In this document: positions 45,583 through 54,241 of the stretch, in pieces
How positions within the stretch are numbered: position 1 is the first letter of the stretch
Layout: every line of letters begins with the position of its first letter
Origin: Nostoc sp. NMS9
Lineage (GTDB): Bacteria; Cyanobacteriota; Cyanobacteriia; Cyanobacteriales; Nostocaceae
Assembly (NCBI RefSeq): GCF_017114995.1
Contig: NZ_JABXKL010000039.1
Coordinates: 186,001-250,000, forward strand
Length of the DNA stretch: 64,000 bases
Direction: 5' to 3'
Translations under genes and position numbers: made by a program
The notes under the pieces: generated by a model
What the model saw: only the letters and a program-made list of their open reading frames with translations
What the model was told of the DNA's origin: nothing
Databases searched by the model: none

Positions 45583-47043
45583 TTAAGCTAATCGTAAATC
45601 ATATTCATCTTGGAAAAAGTTGACAAGCCAATCTTTGACTTTATGAGTGGCACGGCAGTCATCTTCGTTGTAACGTTGGATAATTTCTAGTAAGGTGCGA
45701 TCGCCTGTTTCTAACCATTGATCATACCAGTAAATACACTTGGCACCACTGGCTTCTTTATCACGCCACTCAAATCCTATCCAACGAGCGATCGCTTTCA
45801 AGGCATAGCTTTCTACGGGCAATGCTACACTTTGGGTTAATTGTTCATACACATCGACAAACCGATTCAGTACAGGACGTACTAAAGAGTGTGGAGTGCC
45901 GTAAAGTTTTGCCAACCGTTTGACTGTATCAAACTCGTAGACACAAAAATGATAAATTGGCGCTTCGGGATATTGCCAAACCAAATCCAAAAATTGCTGC
46001 CAAACTAATTCTTCGTCTTCTGGTTTGTCTGCTAAAAAGGAATAAAATTGTTCTGTATTAGCTTGTCTATTAACAACCAAAACCCCTAAGAGATAATCTA
46101 AATCTAAGTCTGGCTGGGCTTCAATATCAAAATAAAGCTCTATAGGCGCTGTGAATGTAATATTTTCTGTTGGTAACGGGTAGGGTAAGATTAACGGTCG
46201 TTTTTCTAGTGCAGATTGAGCTTGCACTACCAATTTGGGCGCTACTTGGCTGTCAAAACCAAGTAGGTTTTCTAAACTGCTGGGACTGATATTAGCAAGA
46301 GATTCCAGTGTGGTAAGGTCTAAGGTTTGGAGTTGAGTGTAGCGCAGGGGTGTTACACCTGGTAGCAGTGAGAGATGTTTTTCAGATTGAGCGATCGCAT
46401 AACATTCACTATACCAATGGCAAAAATTGCACTTTTGGCGAGAGATAAACACCTCTGGCGGATTCGGTAACTCTAAAACTTGAATAAACTCCTCCAGAAT
46501 CTGCTGCATTCGTGGTGTCCATTTGCACAGATCCACTGCATAATTTGTATTTTTGGTTCGCAATATGAGCAAAGCTGTTTCAGGTGCAACTCCCTGCACT
46601 GTTGCCAACACTTGGGCATGAAATGCAGCGACAACCTGATATTCTTGCTTAGGGCGCTTACCCAGTTCAATATTTACTGGGACGTAGATCCAATCTCCAA
46701 AATGGGATTGTCCTGGTTGTTTCACGAGTAAATCTGGACGACTTAGCAGCGTGTCTACTTCAGAATAATTTGCTAACAGCACTCCTTTATAGATGTACTC
46801 AACTCCCTGCTGCATCAATTCTAAAGTTGCCTTTTCTGCCCTTTCCCAGTTTCCATAAGAATAATCTGGTTGGTGATAAGTCATCTGTGCTAAAGCATTC
46901 AACTGATGAGCGATTTTGTCCTGTTGCAGTTTCCGTAGCAACTCATTGGGGGCATCGCGCTGACTTTTGTCACCGTGGATATCTAGAAAAGGTCGGCGTT
47001 TACAGCGTTGGTATTGCAGTAGGAGTTCAGCATTAATTAGCAT
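45583..47043 (-). CDS. RecB-like / RNase H-like nuclease (TM0106 type)
   Basis: This 486-residue protein joins two nuclease folds. The N-terminal RecB/Cas4-like part has a Cys near the start (YQRCKRRPF) and three later (QKCNFCHWYSEC, about 205-215), the four-Cys iron-sulfur arrangement of AddB/Cas4 proteins, with acidic and Lys residues in PDLLV and IELGKRPKQEYQVV. The C-terminal part is a DEDD RNase H-like domain: ELYFDIEAQPD, HFCVYEFDTVKRLA and YNEDDCRATHKVKDWL. Family members are annotated as TM0106 RecB-like nucleases, with role in DNA repair or RNA handling unsettled. Monocistronic. Confidence 0.85.
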   Translation of the reverse strand: MLINAELLLQYQRCKRRPFLDIHGDKSQRDAPNELLRKLQQDKIAHQLNALAQMTYHQPDYSYGNWERAEKATLELMQQGVEYIYKGVLLANYSEVDTLLSRPDLLVKQPGQSHFGDWIYVPVNIELGKRPKQEYQVVAAFHAQVLATVQGVAPETALLILRTKNTNYAVDLCKWTPRMQQILEEFIQVLELPNPPEVFISRQKCNFCHWYSECYAIAQSEKHLSLLPGVTPLRYTQLQTLDLTTLESLANISPSSLENLLGFDSQVAPKLVVQAQSALEKRPLILPYPLPTENITFTAPIELYFDIEAQPDLDLDYLLGVLVVNRQANTEQFYSFLADKPEDEELVWQQFLDLVWQYPEAPIYHFCVYEFDTVKRLAKLYGTPHSLVRPVLNRFVDVYEQLTQSVALPVESYALKAIARWIGFEWRDKEASGAKCIYWYDQWLETGDRTLLEIIQRYNEDDCRATHKVKDWLVNFFQDEYDLRLA

Positions 47044-47445
47044 CCTTTTAAGTTAACAAGATTTAGCAGAATCTGGGAGTAACTCTGACAATTAAAATCT
47101 GGAAGTGGCGATACCTTCTCTGCGTTTGCGCAGCGTGTCGTAGACAGACGCTACGCGTAGCTTGCTTCCCAAAGGGTACGGTGGGCTACGCCAACGCGTC
47201 CACGCTTAATTTGCCGTTTATTTTATACTGTCAACAGCTAGCTATTGGCGTAAACACCATAAGCATTTGCTTTTCTGCCAAATTACAACTGAGAGAAAAT
47301 AAAAATCACAGTTTGTCCATTATCGCAAGGGTATTTGAGATGAAATTTAGCAGCGGGGGCTTAAATTAATTTCATTGCTCTTACCACAAAGTACAAATAC
47401 TTTTGAATATCAATAGCCTGCAACAACAGATATCCCTTGTAAATT
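47044..47445. other. Intergenic region with dispersed palindromic repeats
   Basis: Between about 47110 and 47205 there are nested short palindromes (TTTGCGCAGCG, GACGCTACGCGTAGC, GGCTACGCCAACGCG) typical of Nostoc dispersed repeats. Related fragments occur at about 9129, 15187, 44139 and 52801. A frame at 47181-47369 is not credible as a gene. Confidence 0.55.
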
Positions 47446-48639
47446 ATGACTAGTATTTCTGCATTACCAATCAAGCTGCATCACCATCGAGAGCAATTTC
47501 CCGCTTTAGCGAACAAGGCTTATTTTAATTATGGGGGACAAGGCCCCATGCCCCAAAGGGCAATGGATGCGATCGCCCAAACTCAAGCTTATGTTCAGCA
47601 AATAGGCCCCTTTGGGAATGAGGCCTATGGCTGGATAGCGCCTCAAACTCAAGCTGCAAGAGAAGCGATCGCTTTAGAGTTAAATGCACCATCTGAAACA
47701 ATTACTCTCACCCAAAATGTCACTGTTGGCTGTAATATCGCCATGTGGGGCATCGAATGGCTTGCTGGCGACCATCTACTGCTCTCAGACTGCGAACATC
47801 CAGGTGTAATTGCTACAGCACGAGAAATTTCGCGGAGATTTGCTGTGGAAGTTACCACTTGTCCCCTAAAAGCAACTTTAAATGAGGGCGACCCTGTAAC
47901 CATCATTGCCCAGCACTTACGCCCCAATACCCGTCTTGTGATCTTGAGTCATGTTTTCTGGAATACTGGTCAAGTTTTACCTCTGGACAAAATTGCCGAA
48001 GTATGTAGGAATAATCATTCTGAACTATTAATAGATGCTGCTCAATCTGCTGGTTTATTGCCTTTAAACTTAACTGAATTGGGAGTAGATTTTTATGCTT
48101 TCACGGGTCATAAATGGTTATGTGGCCCAGCGGGTGCGGGTGGTTTGTATGTTCGACCAGAAGCACGAGAAAGCCTAAAACCTACATTTATTGGTTTGAA
48201 TGGCATTGTTGTAGATAGTCAATCTCAGCCTGTGGATTGGCTTCCAGATGGGCGACGATACGAAGTGTCTACATTAGCTTATCCGTTGTATCTTGGGTTA
48301 AAGGAAGCGATCGCAATTCATCAGGAATGGGGAACGTCACAGGAACGTTATGAGCAAATTTGTCATAACAGTGAGTACCTCTGGCGACAATTGACGGCGT
48401 TACCAGATATTAACTGTTTGCGAACTTCCCCACCCGAAAGTGGTATAGTCTCTTTTCAACTTGAAAATAATCAACCTCAAGCTCATTTGAAGTTGGTGCA
48501 ATTTTTGGACTCACAAAGAATATTAACCCGGACAATTGCCGATCCTAGCTGTATACGTGCTAGCGTTCATTACTTTACTTTAGAATCGGAAATCGACCTA
48601 TTGGTTGAGACAATTCAAAATTTTTGCAAAATTAATTAA
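47446..48639 (+). CDS. Class V aminotransferase (cysteine desulfurase / epimerase-like)
   Basis: This 397-residue PLP enzyme has the class V pattern: ANKAYFNYGGQGPMP at the N-terminus, LSHVFWNTGQVLPL, the PLP-contacting LLIDAAQSAGLLPL, and the Schiff-base Lys in AFTGHKWLCGPAGAGGLYV. The active-site Cys loop of true cysteine desulfurases is not evident, so isopenicillin-N-epimerase-like or another activity is possible. No strong ribosome-binding site is seen. The gene 85 bases downstream may be cotranscribed despite the STRR between them. Confidence 0.9.
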   Translation: MTSISALPIKLHHHREQFPALANKAYFNYGGQGPMPQRAMDAIAQTQAYVQQIGPFGNEAYGWIAPQTQAAREAIALELNAPSETITLTQNVTVGCNIAMWGIEWLAGDHLLLSDCEHPGVIATAREISRRFAVEVTTCPLKATLNEGDPVTIIAQHLRPNTRLVILSHVFWNTGQVLPLDKIAEVCRNNHSELLIDAAQSAGLLPLNLTELGVDFYAFTGHKWLCGPAGAGGLYVRPEARESLKPTFIGLNGIVVDSQSQPVDWLPDGRRYEVSTLAYPLYLGLKEAIAIHQEWGTSQERYEQICHNSEYLWRQLTALPDINCLRTSPPESGIVSFQLENNQPQAHLKLVQFLDSQRILTRTIADPSCIRASVHYFTLESEIDLLVETIQNFCKIN

Positions 48640-48724
48640 AAGTTATGAGTTGTAAGTTAGCGTGTATAAATTATGATTTTAACTCCTAACTCATAACTCC
48701 TAACTTCTAACTTCTAACTTAAAA
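48640..48724. repeat. STRR heptamer array
   Basis: Imperfect copies of CTAACTC/CTAACTT (48680-48722) and an inverse-like AAAGTTATGAGTTGTAAGTT before them fill the gap between the aminotransferase and the next gene. Confidence 0.8.
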
Positions 48725-49807
48725 ATGGAACGCCCAATCTTATACTTAGCCATAACTAACCACGGCTTTGGTCATGCTACCCGCACGGCTTCTGTAGCTG
48801 CAACAATTCAAAAGTTATGTCCAGAAGTTCTGCTAATTGTGGTGAGTACTGCCCCACGCTGGTTGCTAGAGTGCTATATAGAAGGCGATTTTATCTATCG
48901 TCCTCGTGCATTTGATTTGGGTGTAGTGCAAACGGATAGTTTGACAATGGATAAAGGAGCGACTTTAGAAAAGTTGCTGGATATTAAGAAGCATCAAAAT
49001 TCGCTGATTGCCTCAGAAGTGAATTTTATCCGCCAAAATCGCGTTAATCTTATTTTGGCAGATATTCCCTTCCTCGCGCCTGGGTTTGCCAAAGCTGCAA
49101 ATATTCCCTGCTGGATGATGAGTAACTTTGGCTGGGACTTTATCTACCGAGATTGGGGAGGGGAATTTACCCTAGTTGCAGATTGGATTAGTGATTGGTA
49201 TTCAAAGTGCGATCGCCTGTTTCGTCTTCCTTTCCACGAACCAATGCCAGCTTTTAACAATATCACAGATGTCGGCTTAACAGGCGGTTCCCCCCGTCAT
49301 TCTGCTGATGATTTACGTTCTCTTTGGAGAATAACTGCACCAGTCGAAAAAACTATTTTGTTAACCTTTGGTGGCTTGGGTTTACAGCAAATTCCTTATA
49401 CTAACCTACAGCGATTTCCAGATTGGCAATTTATCGTATTCGATCAATCTGCTCCTGATATACCTAATTTAGTGAAAATTAATGACCACAAATACCGCCC
49501 TGTAGATTTTATGCCTATTTGTGGGCGAGTCGTCTCTAAACCTGGTTATAGTACTTTTTCTGAAGCCACAATACTAGGATTACCAATTGTCACTATACCG
49601 CGTCAAGACTTTGCCGAAGCAACTTTTATAGTAAAAGGTATAACTAATTATAATCAGCATCAAATCATTACCCCATCTGAGTTTTTTCAAGGAACTTGGA
49701 ATTTTCTCCATGAGTTACCTCAACTACCAAAGCAATCTCAACCAATTGCTAAGGATGGTAATGAAGCGATCGCTAAAGCTGTTCTCAATTATTTACAGAC
49801 GAAATAA
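48725..49807 (+). CDS. Glycosyltransferase-like protein (MurG/GT28-type fold)
   Basis: This 360-residue protein has a Rossmann start with the Gly/His motif LAITNHGFGHATRTASVAATI and a C-terminal nucleotide-sugar-type domain: TILLTFGGLGLQQIP, then RVVSKPGYSTFSEATILGLPIVTIPR, which resembles the UDP-binding loop of MurG-like enzymes. The acceptor is unknown. No membrane helix is present. It may act with the upstream aminotransferase, but that is only proximity. Confidence 0.8.
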   Translation: MERPILYLAITNHGFGHATRTASVAATIQKLCPEVLLIVVSTAPRWLLECYIEGDFIYRPRAFDLGVVQTDSLTMDKGATLEKLLDIKKHQNSLIASEVNFIRQNRVNLILADIPFLAPGFAKAANIPCWMMSNFGWDFIYRDWGGEFTLVADWISDWYSKCDRLFRLPFHEPMPAFNNITDVGLTGGSPRHSADDLRSLWRITAPVEKTILLTFGGLGLQQIPYTNLQRFPDWQFIVFDQSAPDIPNLVKINDHKYRPVDFMPICGRVVSKPGYSTFSEATILGLPIVTIPRQDFAEATFIVKGITNYNQHQIITPSEFFQGTWNFLHELPQLPKQSQPIAKDGNEAIAKAVLNYLQTK

Positions 49808-50010
49808 AATTATTCAAAGCAACATCCATTAATAATTTACTAATCTAGGCTTTGCTGCCACGTAAGTTATTTTCACCCCCAATATAAAAAAAAGAAACAA
49901 AATGAATAAAAGAAAGAAAAGCTAAAGTTTCCAGAAGATTATATGACGTTTAAGCCTCAAGAATACAATTTACAGATGTTAGCTGAATTCAGATAGACTT
50001 ATAATAATAA

Positions 50011-50048
50011 CCAGTAGCATATTTCCCTAGTCTTTAAATATGCTACTG
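50011..50048. repeat. Perfect 14-bp inverted repeat
   Basis: CCAGTAGCATATTT (50011-50024) and AAATATGCTACTGG (50035-50048) pair perfectly around a 10-base loop. There is no T run, so it is either a weak terminator for the glycosyltransferase gene or the end of a small element. The rest of 49808-50371 holds only the small ORF at 50125. Confidence 0.65.
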
Positions 50049-50124
50049 GTGTTACTGCTGGAATTTATGTGGTTGCCTTGTTACATCAAGTAACAGGTTA
50101 TTTCATTCCTGAAATACAAAAATT

Positions 50125-50265
50125 ATGAATATCAACCAAGACAATACAAGATATTCTAAAAATAGTTTAGAACTGCCAGAGCCAAATCTAGATTACACTA
50201 CATTGGATCACAATCTGCGTAACACATTTATCATCCCAGATTTCCTCAAAGAGGCTGTAAATTAG
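50125..50265 (+). CDS. Possible small protein of 46 residues
   Basis: ATG 50125 opens a frame for a hydrophilic peptide: MNINQDNTRYSKNSLELPEP, then TTLDHNLRNTFIIPDFLKEA. It has no clear ribosome-binding site. A preceding stretch in another frame (GVTAGIYVVALLHQVTGYF, ending TGA just over this ATG) also looks peptide-like, so this may be debris of a larger gene. Low confidence. Confidence 0.35.
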   Translation: MNINQDNTRYSKNSLELPEPNLDYTTLDHNLRNTFIIPDFLKEAVN

Positions 50266-50371
50266 GTGTTAAGCCTCTTGAGGATAAAATATACTCAATC
50301 TAGCGAGCAACCAAATCAAGCCAATTAAACTACTAATTAGCTTTTACTGTCATCAATAATTACTGTTTTAA

Positions 50372-50785
50372 ATGACTCACTACCAAAAGTTACTAAAAAT
50401 TTCCACCACTGGAAAATCTTTTTACAACATCACTGCAAAAATTGCAGCCGCAGTCGCAGAATCGGGTGTTGAAACTGGTCTTTGTACTTTATTTTTGCGC
50501 CATACTTCAGCCAGTTTAGTCATCCAAGAAAATGCCGATCCTGATGTTCTTGTGGATCTAGCTAATTTTATGGCAAAACTCGTACCAGAATCAGGTAAAT
50601 ACATCCATGATGCAGAAGGGCCCGATGATATGCCAGCACATATCCGTACTGCACTCACCCACACTTGTGAACATATCCCCATTAATCGCGGCCACTTGGT
50701 ACTGGGAACTTGGCAGGGAATTTATATTTGGGAACACCGCCAGCGCAATCATTCTAGAGAATTGGTTGTTCACATTTCTGGATAG
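50372..50785 (+). CDS. YjbQ / UPF0047 family protein
   Basis: This 137-residue protein is of the YjbQ family. Conserved segments are visible: GLCTLFLRHTSASLVIQENAD, HDAEGPDDMPAHIRTAL, IPINRGHLVLGTWQGIYIWEHR and RELVVHISG. The His residues form the family's metal or active site. E. coli YjbQ shows weak thiamine-phosphate-synthase activity; the true role is unsettled. Length is normal. Monocistronic. Confidence 0.92.
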   Translation: MTHYQKLLKISTTGKSFYNITAKIAAAVAESGVETGLCTLFLRHTSASLVIQENADPDVLVDLANFMAKLVPESGKYIHDAEGPDDMPAHIRTALTHTCEHIPINRGHLVLGTWQGIYIWEHRQRNHSRELVVHISG

Positions 50786-51076
50786 CCGATTCTCAAGTTT
50801 TATTGAAAGTCTGGTTTGGTAGAGTTTAAATACTCTGGTTATACTGTCTACCTTTTGGATATAATCTCCTAAAGTCACGGTGATATGCATTAAATAAATA
50901 TCACCTTGATAACTTTCTTATCATAATTATTGATGCAAAACTAACCAGATACGTACTAAACAATTCGTGTATATTTGTAAATCCAAAAGTTAAGTTTTTT
51001 TGTGATTATAAAATAATCTACTTATGCCGAGATACACTAATATTTAGTGTAAGCTGTCTGGGCTATTTCTATTACT

Positions 51077-51826
51077 ATGAAGCAAAAACTAACATCAACT
51101 CATACTTTTCAATTTATTGATGAAATCCTTGCCCAGCAGTCTGTTAACTTATTTTCACTCAATCCCCAAAAGACATTAATGACCAGCTTTGCAGAATTGG
51201 GAAATCTGATCGCTGAACAAAACACTGATATTAAAATTATCACAACCATTCAACAAACTCTTGAAAGCATCGTCCGTACTCAGTTAGAAAACTTTCCAGA
51301 AAACATCTTCTGGGATTTTGATTTTCTTGTACGTAGTATGCTTAGACAGGCTTTAACCGCAGATGAGGGAGCTATTACTTTCTTAAAAATTTTTAGTAAA
51401 AAGATGATTTCCCTGACAGAAATGTTTGGAAATAAAACGGAAATGCGCTTCCGTTATGTTCATGATTTTATGTATGGATTTGATTGGGCAAGATGGGTGC
51501 AAAAAGAACCACAAAACCGTGCACATGTAGAACCTTTTAGTCTAGTTTTTTTTGATTATTTGCTCGCTAAAGGTAAAGAACTTTTACAACGTATTAATCA
51601 TGGTCAGGTCATATCTTATAAACTGTGTGAGACTGGCTACCGCAACCCCTTCACTTTTTCTCGTGAACCAGAAGATGAATACCGTCTGCTAACTTGTCTT
51701 GCTGAGGAACAACTTATTCCAGTAGCGGCATGGAATTGGAATGCTAACCCTATATGGAATAGACCTTTCCAGGAGATGCGCCAGCAATTAGCATTAAAAT
51801 TAGATATTCAACCACAAAGACACTGA
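51077..51826 (+). CDS. Hypothetical protein, helical
   Basis: This 249-residue protein is not recognised. It is hydrophilic and mainly helical in composition, with no signal peptide or membrane helix. A conserved-looking aromatic core, FRYVHDFMYGFDWARWVQKE, and the segment NRAHVEPFSLVFFDYLLAKGK suggest a defined fold. It is followed 39 bases later by the NIF3 gene on the same strand, so cotranscription is likely. The 290 bases upstream show nothing notable. Confidence 0.7.
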   Translation: MKQKLTSTHTFQFIDEILAQQSVNLFSLNPQKTLMTSFAELGNLIAEQNTDIKIITTIQQTLESIVRTQLENFPENIFWDFDFLVRSMLRQALTADEGAITFLKIFSKKMISLTEMFGNKTEMRFRYVHDFMYGFDWARWVQKEPQNRAHVEPFSLVFFDYLLAKGKELLQRINHGQVISYKLCETGYRNPFTFSREPEDEYRLLTCLAEEQLIPVAAWNWNANPIWNRPFQEMRQQLALKLDIQPQRH

Positions 51827-51865
51827 TTAGCAATTAAAAATTAAAAATTGCTGAATAAAAGAATT

Positions 51866-52654
51866 ATGAAAATTGCTGATTTAATTACTTGGTTTGAAGC
51901 ATGGGCTAATCCCACTTGGTGTGAAAGCTGGGATAATTGTGGCTGGCAGATTGAACCAGGAGTTTTGCAGGAAAAAACAAGGGTATTGGTGTGTTTGACA
52001 CCAACTTTGGCGGTAATGCAGGAAGCGATCGCAGAAAATGCTAATCTGATATTCGCCCATCACCCCTTAATTTTTAATCCTCTCAAATCTTTACGCACTG
52101 GTGAAGCGATCGCTGAAATGGTACGGTTAGCCTTTACCCATAATATTGGTATTTACACTGCCCACACGAATTTTGACCAAGTGCAAGATGGAACTGCTGA
52201 CGTTTTGGCTCAGATTTTAGGACTCAAAGAAGTTACTCCCATAGTACCTACACAAGCCGGATTAGGATATGGTCGTGTTGGTTTGCTAGAGCCATTTCTG
52301 ACATTACAGGAATTACTCGCCACCATTCAAACCCGACTTTCTCCCCCTAATTTGATTTTTTCCCCAAGTGCTGATTTACAGCAAACGATTTCACGAGTTG
52401 CGGTTTTGGGTGGTTCGGGTGCTAGTTACATTTCAGCTGTTGCCAAAACAGGTGCTCAAGCTTATCTGACTTCTGACTGTAAATTTCATCAGTTTCAAGA
52501 AAGCCGCGATCGCAATCTCATTTTAATCGATGCTGGACATTACGCTACCGAACGTCCGGCTTGCGATCGCTTGGTGCAAAAATTCCAGTCTTTAAACTTA
52601 GACTGGGTACAATTAAGTCGAAAAGATGAAGATTTCCGCCAGTTTTTTGCTTGA
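51866..52654 (+). CDS. NIF3-like dinuclear metal centre protein (YqfO/YbgI family)
   Basis: This 262-residue protein has the family metal motifs: WCESWDNCGWQIE near the N-terminus, ANLIFAHHPLIFNPLKSL, IGIYTAHTNFDQVQDGTADVLA, and the C-terminal LIDAGHYATERPACD. Family members assemble as hexameric toroids and are linked to tRNA or GTP-cyclohydrolase-like functions, not firmly assigned. I use ATG 51866, because the longer frame starts at TTG 51848 in AT-rich leader. It follows a hypothetical gene on the same strand. Confidence 0.93.
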   Translation: MKIADLITWFEAWANPTWCESWDNCGWQIEPGVLQEKTRVLVCLTPTLAVMQEAIAENANLIFAHHPLIFNPLKSLRTGEAIAEMVRLAFTHNIGIYTAHTNFDQVQDGTADVLAQILGLKEVTPIVPTQAGLGYGRVGLLEPFLTLQELLATIQTRLSPPNLIFSPSADLQQTISRVAVLGGSGASYISAVAKTGAQAYLTSDCKFHQFQESRDRNLILIDAGHYATERPACDRLVQKFQSLNLDWVQLSRKDEDFRQFFA

Positions 52655-53079
52655 TTGCTGATGTTTGATTGTATTTTGTAGATGCTTGTCGAAAAAATTG
52701 ATTGTTGTATTTTAATTTTGTTAAGATATTCAGCTTCTCATACCAATTCTGTATGAAGATGCGCTAAACCATATCTAAATATAATAAAGAAAAACGAACC
52801 GCATTCGCGCAGCGTCTCGTAAGAGTTGGACACAAAGAAAGAAGTTAAAAAGGTTTGGCGCAGCCTCACAAAGAAATGGTATCAACATTGATGCTGAAAA
52901 TTTCTATACCCTTTTATCTCTGTACATTAATAGACTGAGTATCGAAAAATCATCTTGTGATGTAAATCACTGATTGAGCGTAATACTAATCACACAGTAT
53001 TAATGTTTCATATCAATTAGTAACAGAGGAAAATGTTCCACACTAGACATAATAATTTGCTCACTCTGCCCTAATCAAG
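52655..53079. other. Intergenic region with repeat fragment
   Basis: Around 52801 CATTCGCGCAGCGTCTCGTA is a fragment of the dispersed palindromic repeat family. No gene or strong hairpin was found elsewhere in this stretch. Confidence 0.45.
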
Positions 53080-53298
53080 ATGATTCGCACAATTATTGCA
53101 TCTGCTTTCCAAACTGGATATCTTAGTGTTGAATCTGAGGGTTTACTCCAGCAGGTGCTAGCCACTAAATGCTATCAGTCAGAGGACTTGCCAGACCTTG
53201 CAGCCCTATACGATGCAGTTCGTGCCGGAAAAATTAAACGAGAAGCATCCTCCTCGAACGTGCTTATAGAATTTCCCTTACCACATAAATCCTCCTGA
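53080..53298 (+). CDS. Small hypothetical protein
   Basis: This 72-residue protein reads MIRTIIASAFQTGYLSVESE, then LLQQVLATKCYQSEDLPDLA and a basic AVRAGKIKRE. The helix-rich, soluble make-up and balanced codon use look genuine, and I have the impression of similar short cyanobacterial proteins. No function is known. It is not obviously linked to its neighbours. Confidence 0.6.
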   Translation: MIRTIIASAFQTGYLSVESEGLLQQVLATKCYQSEDLPDLAALYDAVRAGKIKREASSSNVLIEFPLPHKSS

Positions 53299-53872
53299 GA
53301 CTTCTGGAGTAGAATTTTCTCATGGTCTTTTCGCTCTACCTCTTCCCTGACGCTGTTGCCTTTTTTCAGCAAAAACCTGAAAAACTCAAAACTATTTAGG
53401 TGTTGTTGTTGAAAAGCATCAAGGTCAGCAAGAGAATGAGTTAAGATCAGATACAAGTGGGTAAAAGTAAAGCTAAGTCCCCGGACTTCCCAGTAATGCC
53501 AATGATTAAAAGTAGGCAAGTTAAACAACCGCAATCAACGATTGTTTTGGAGTATTCTTTATTACATAATGGTAAGAATGACTCACCAACAAATATAAAC
53601 CTGGTTAGGACAGGTACCGAATTGTCTGACTTCCATAGAAGCAGATATTCCCTAGAATAAGCCGGAGAGAGATTGAGTTCATTGCTAGAGCATCTGATTT
53701 ATGACCCAACATTATCCTGATATTTTGACAACTATAAGCAAATCTTGGGATTCGGTTATGAAGCTTACTTGTTCTGAACAGTGAAATTAACCTCTTAAAG
53801 GTGTAATGTAATGGGGTAGAACCCAGATTTTGACAGGTTTAACTACGTTGTTTAAAAAGGCAGAAACAGTAC
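53299..53872. other. Region with only doubtful ORFs
   Basis: Two frames overlap here: 53175-53534 on the minus strand and 53457-53660 on the plus strand (GTG start, MGKSKAKSPDFPVMPMIKSR). Neither has a ribosome-binding site or recognisable features. The stretch just before 53873 presumably holds the promoter of the next gene. Confidence 0.4.
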
Positions 53873-54184
53873 ATGCTACACCGCAAGATTTATCAACTGT
53901 GTTGCGATGGGCGCGAGGTATGTGTTTTCTTGCGGGACCAGCAACGCTGGATTGAACGCGCCCGCATCATAGACATAGAGGGAGATTTAGTGACCCTACG
54001 CTATGAAACAGAAGAAGAGGACGAAGTTTGTTCTTGGGAAGAAATGGTTCGCCTCGAGAGCATTGGTGCTGTAACGCAAAAATTGGCTTCAGTACCGCGC
54101 GGTAATGTAGAACCTCTGATGACTGAAGATTGTCCCGAAGCAGAGCGCATCCACAACCGTTACACTGACTCGAATCCAGAATAA
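53873..54184 (+). CDS. Conserved cyanobacterial protein, DUF6679-like
   Basis: This 103-residue acidic protein begins MLHRKIYQLCCDGREVCVFL and continues with an SH3- or Tudor-like beta pattern, RARIIDIEGDLVTLRYETEE and EVCSWEEMVRLESIG. I recall it as a cyanobacteria-specific family without known function (DUF6679). AAGG lies about 11 bases before the ATG. An STRR follows at 54190-54213. Confidence 0.75.
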   Translation: MLHRKIYQLCCDGREVCVFLRDQQRWIERARIIDIEGDLVTLRYETEEEDEVCSWEEMVRLESIGAVTQKLASVPRGNVEPLMTEDCPEAERIHNRYTDSNPE

Positions 54185-54189
54185 ATAAT

Positions 54190-54213
54190 CAGTGCTGAGT
54201 GCTGAGTGCTGAG
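54190..54213. repeat. STRR heptamer array
   Basis: Three tandem copies of GTGCTGA with a partial copy, directly after the DUF6679-like gene. An inverse-like stretch (AACTCAGCATTAAGCATTCA) follows and may fold with it. Confidence 0.8.
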
Positions 54214-54241
54214 TAACAAATCCTAACTCAGCATTAAGCAT

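Noticed and set aside
53175..53660. Minus-strand 119-codon and plus-strand 67-codon ORFs
   Set aside because: They overlap each other or the 53080-53298 gene, lack start signals and look non-coding.
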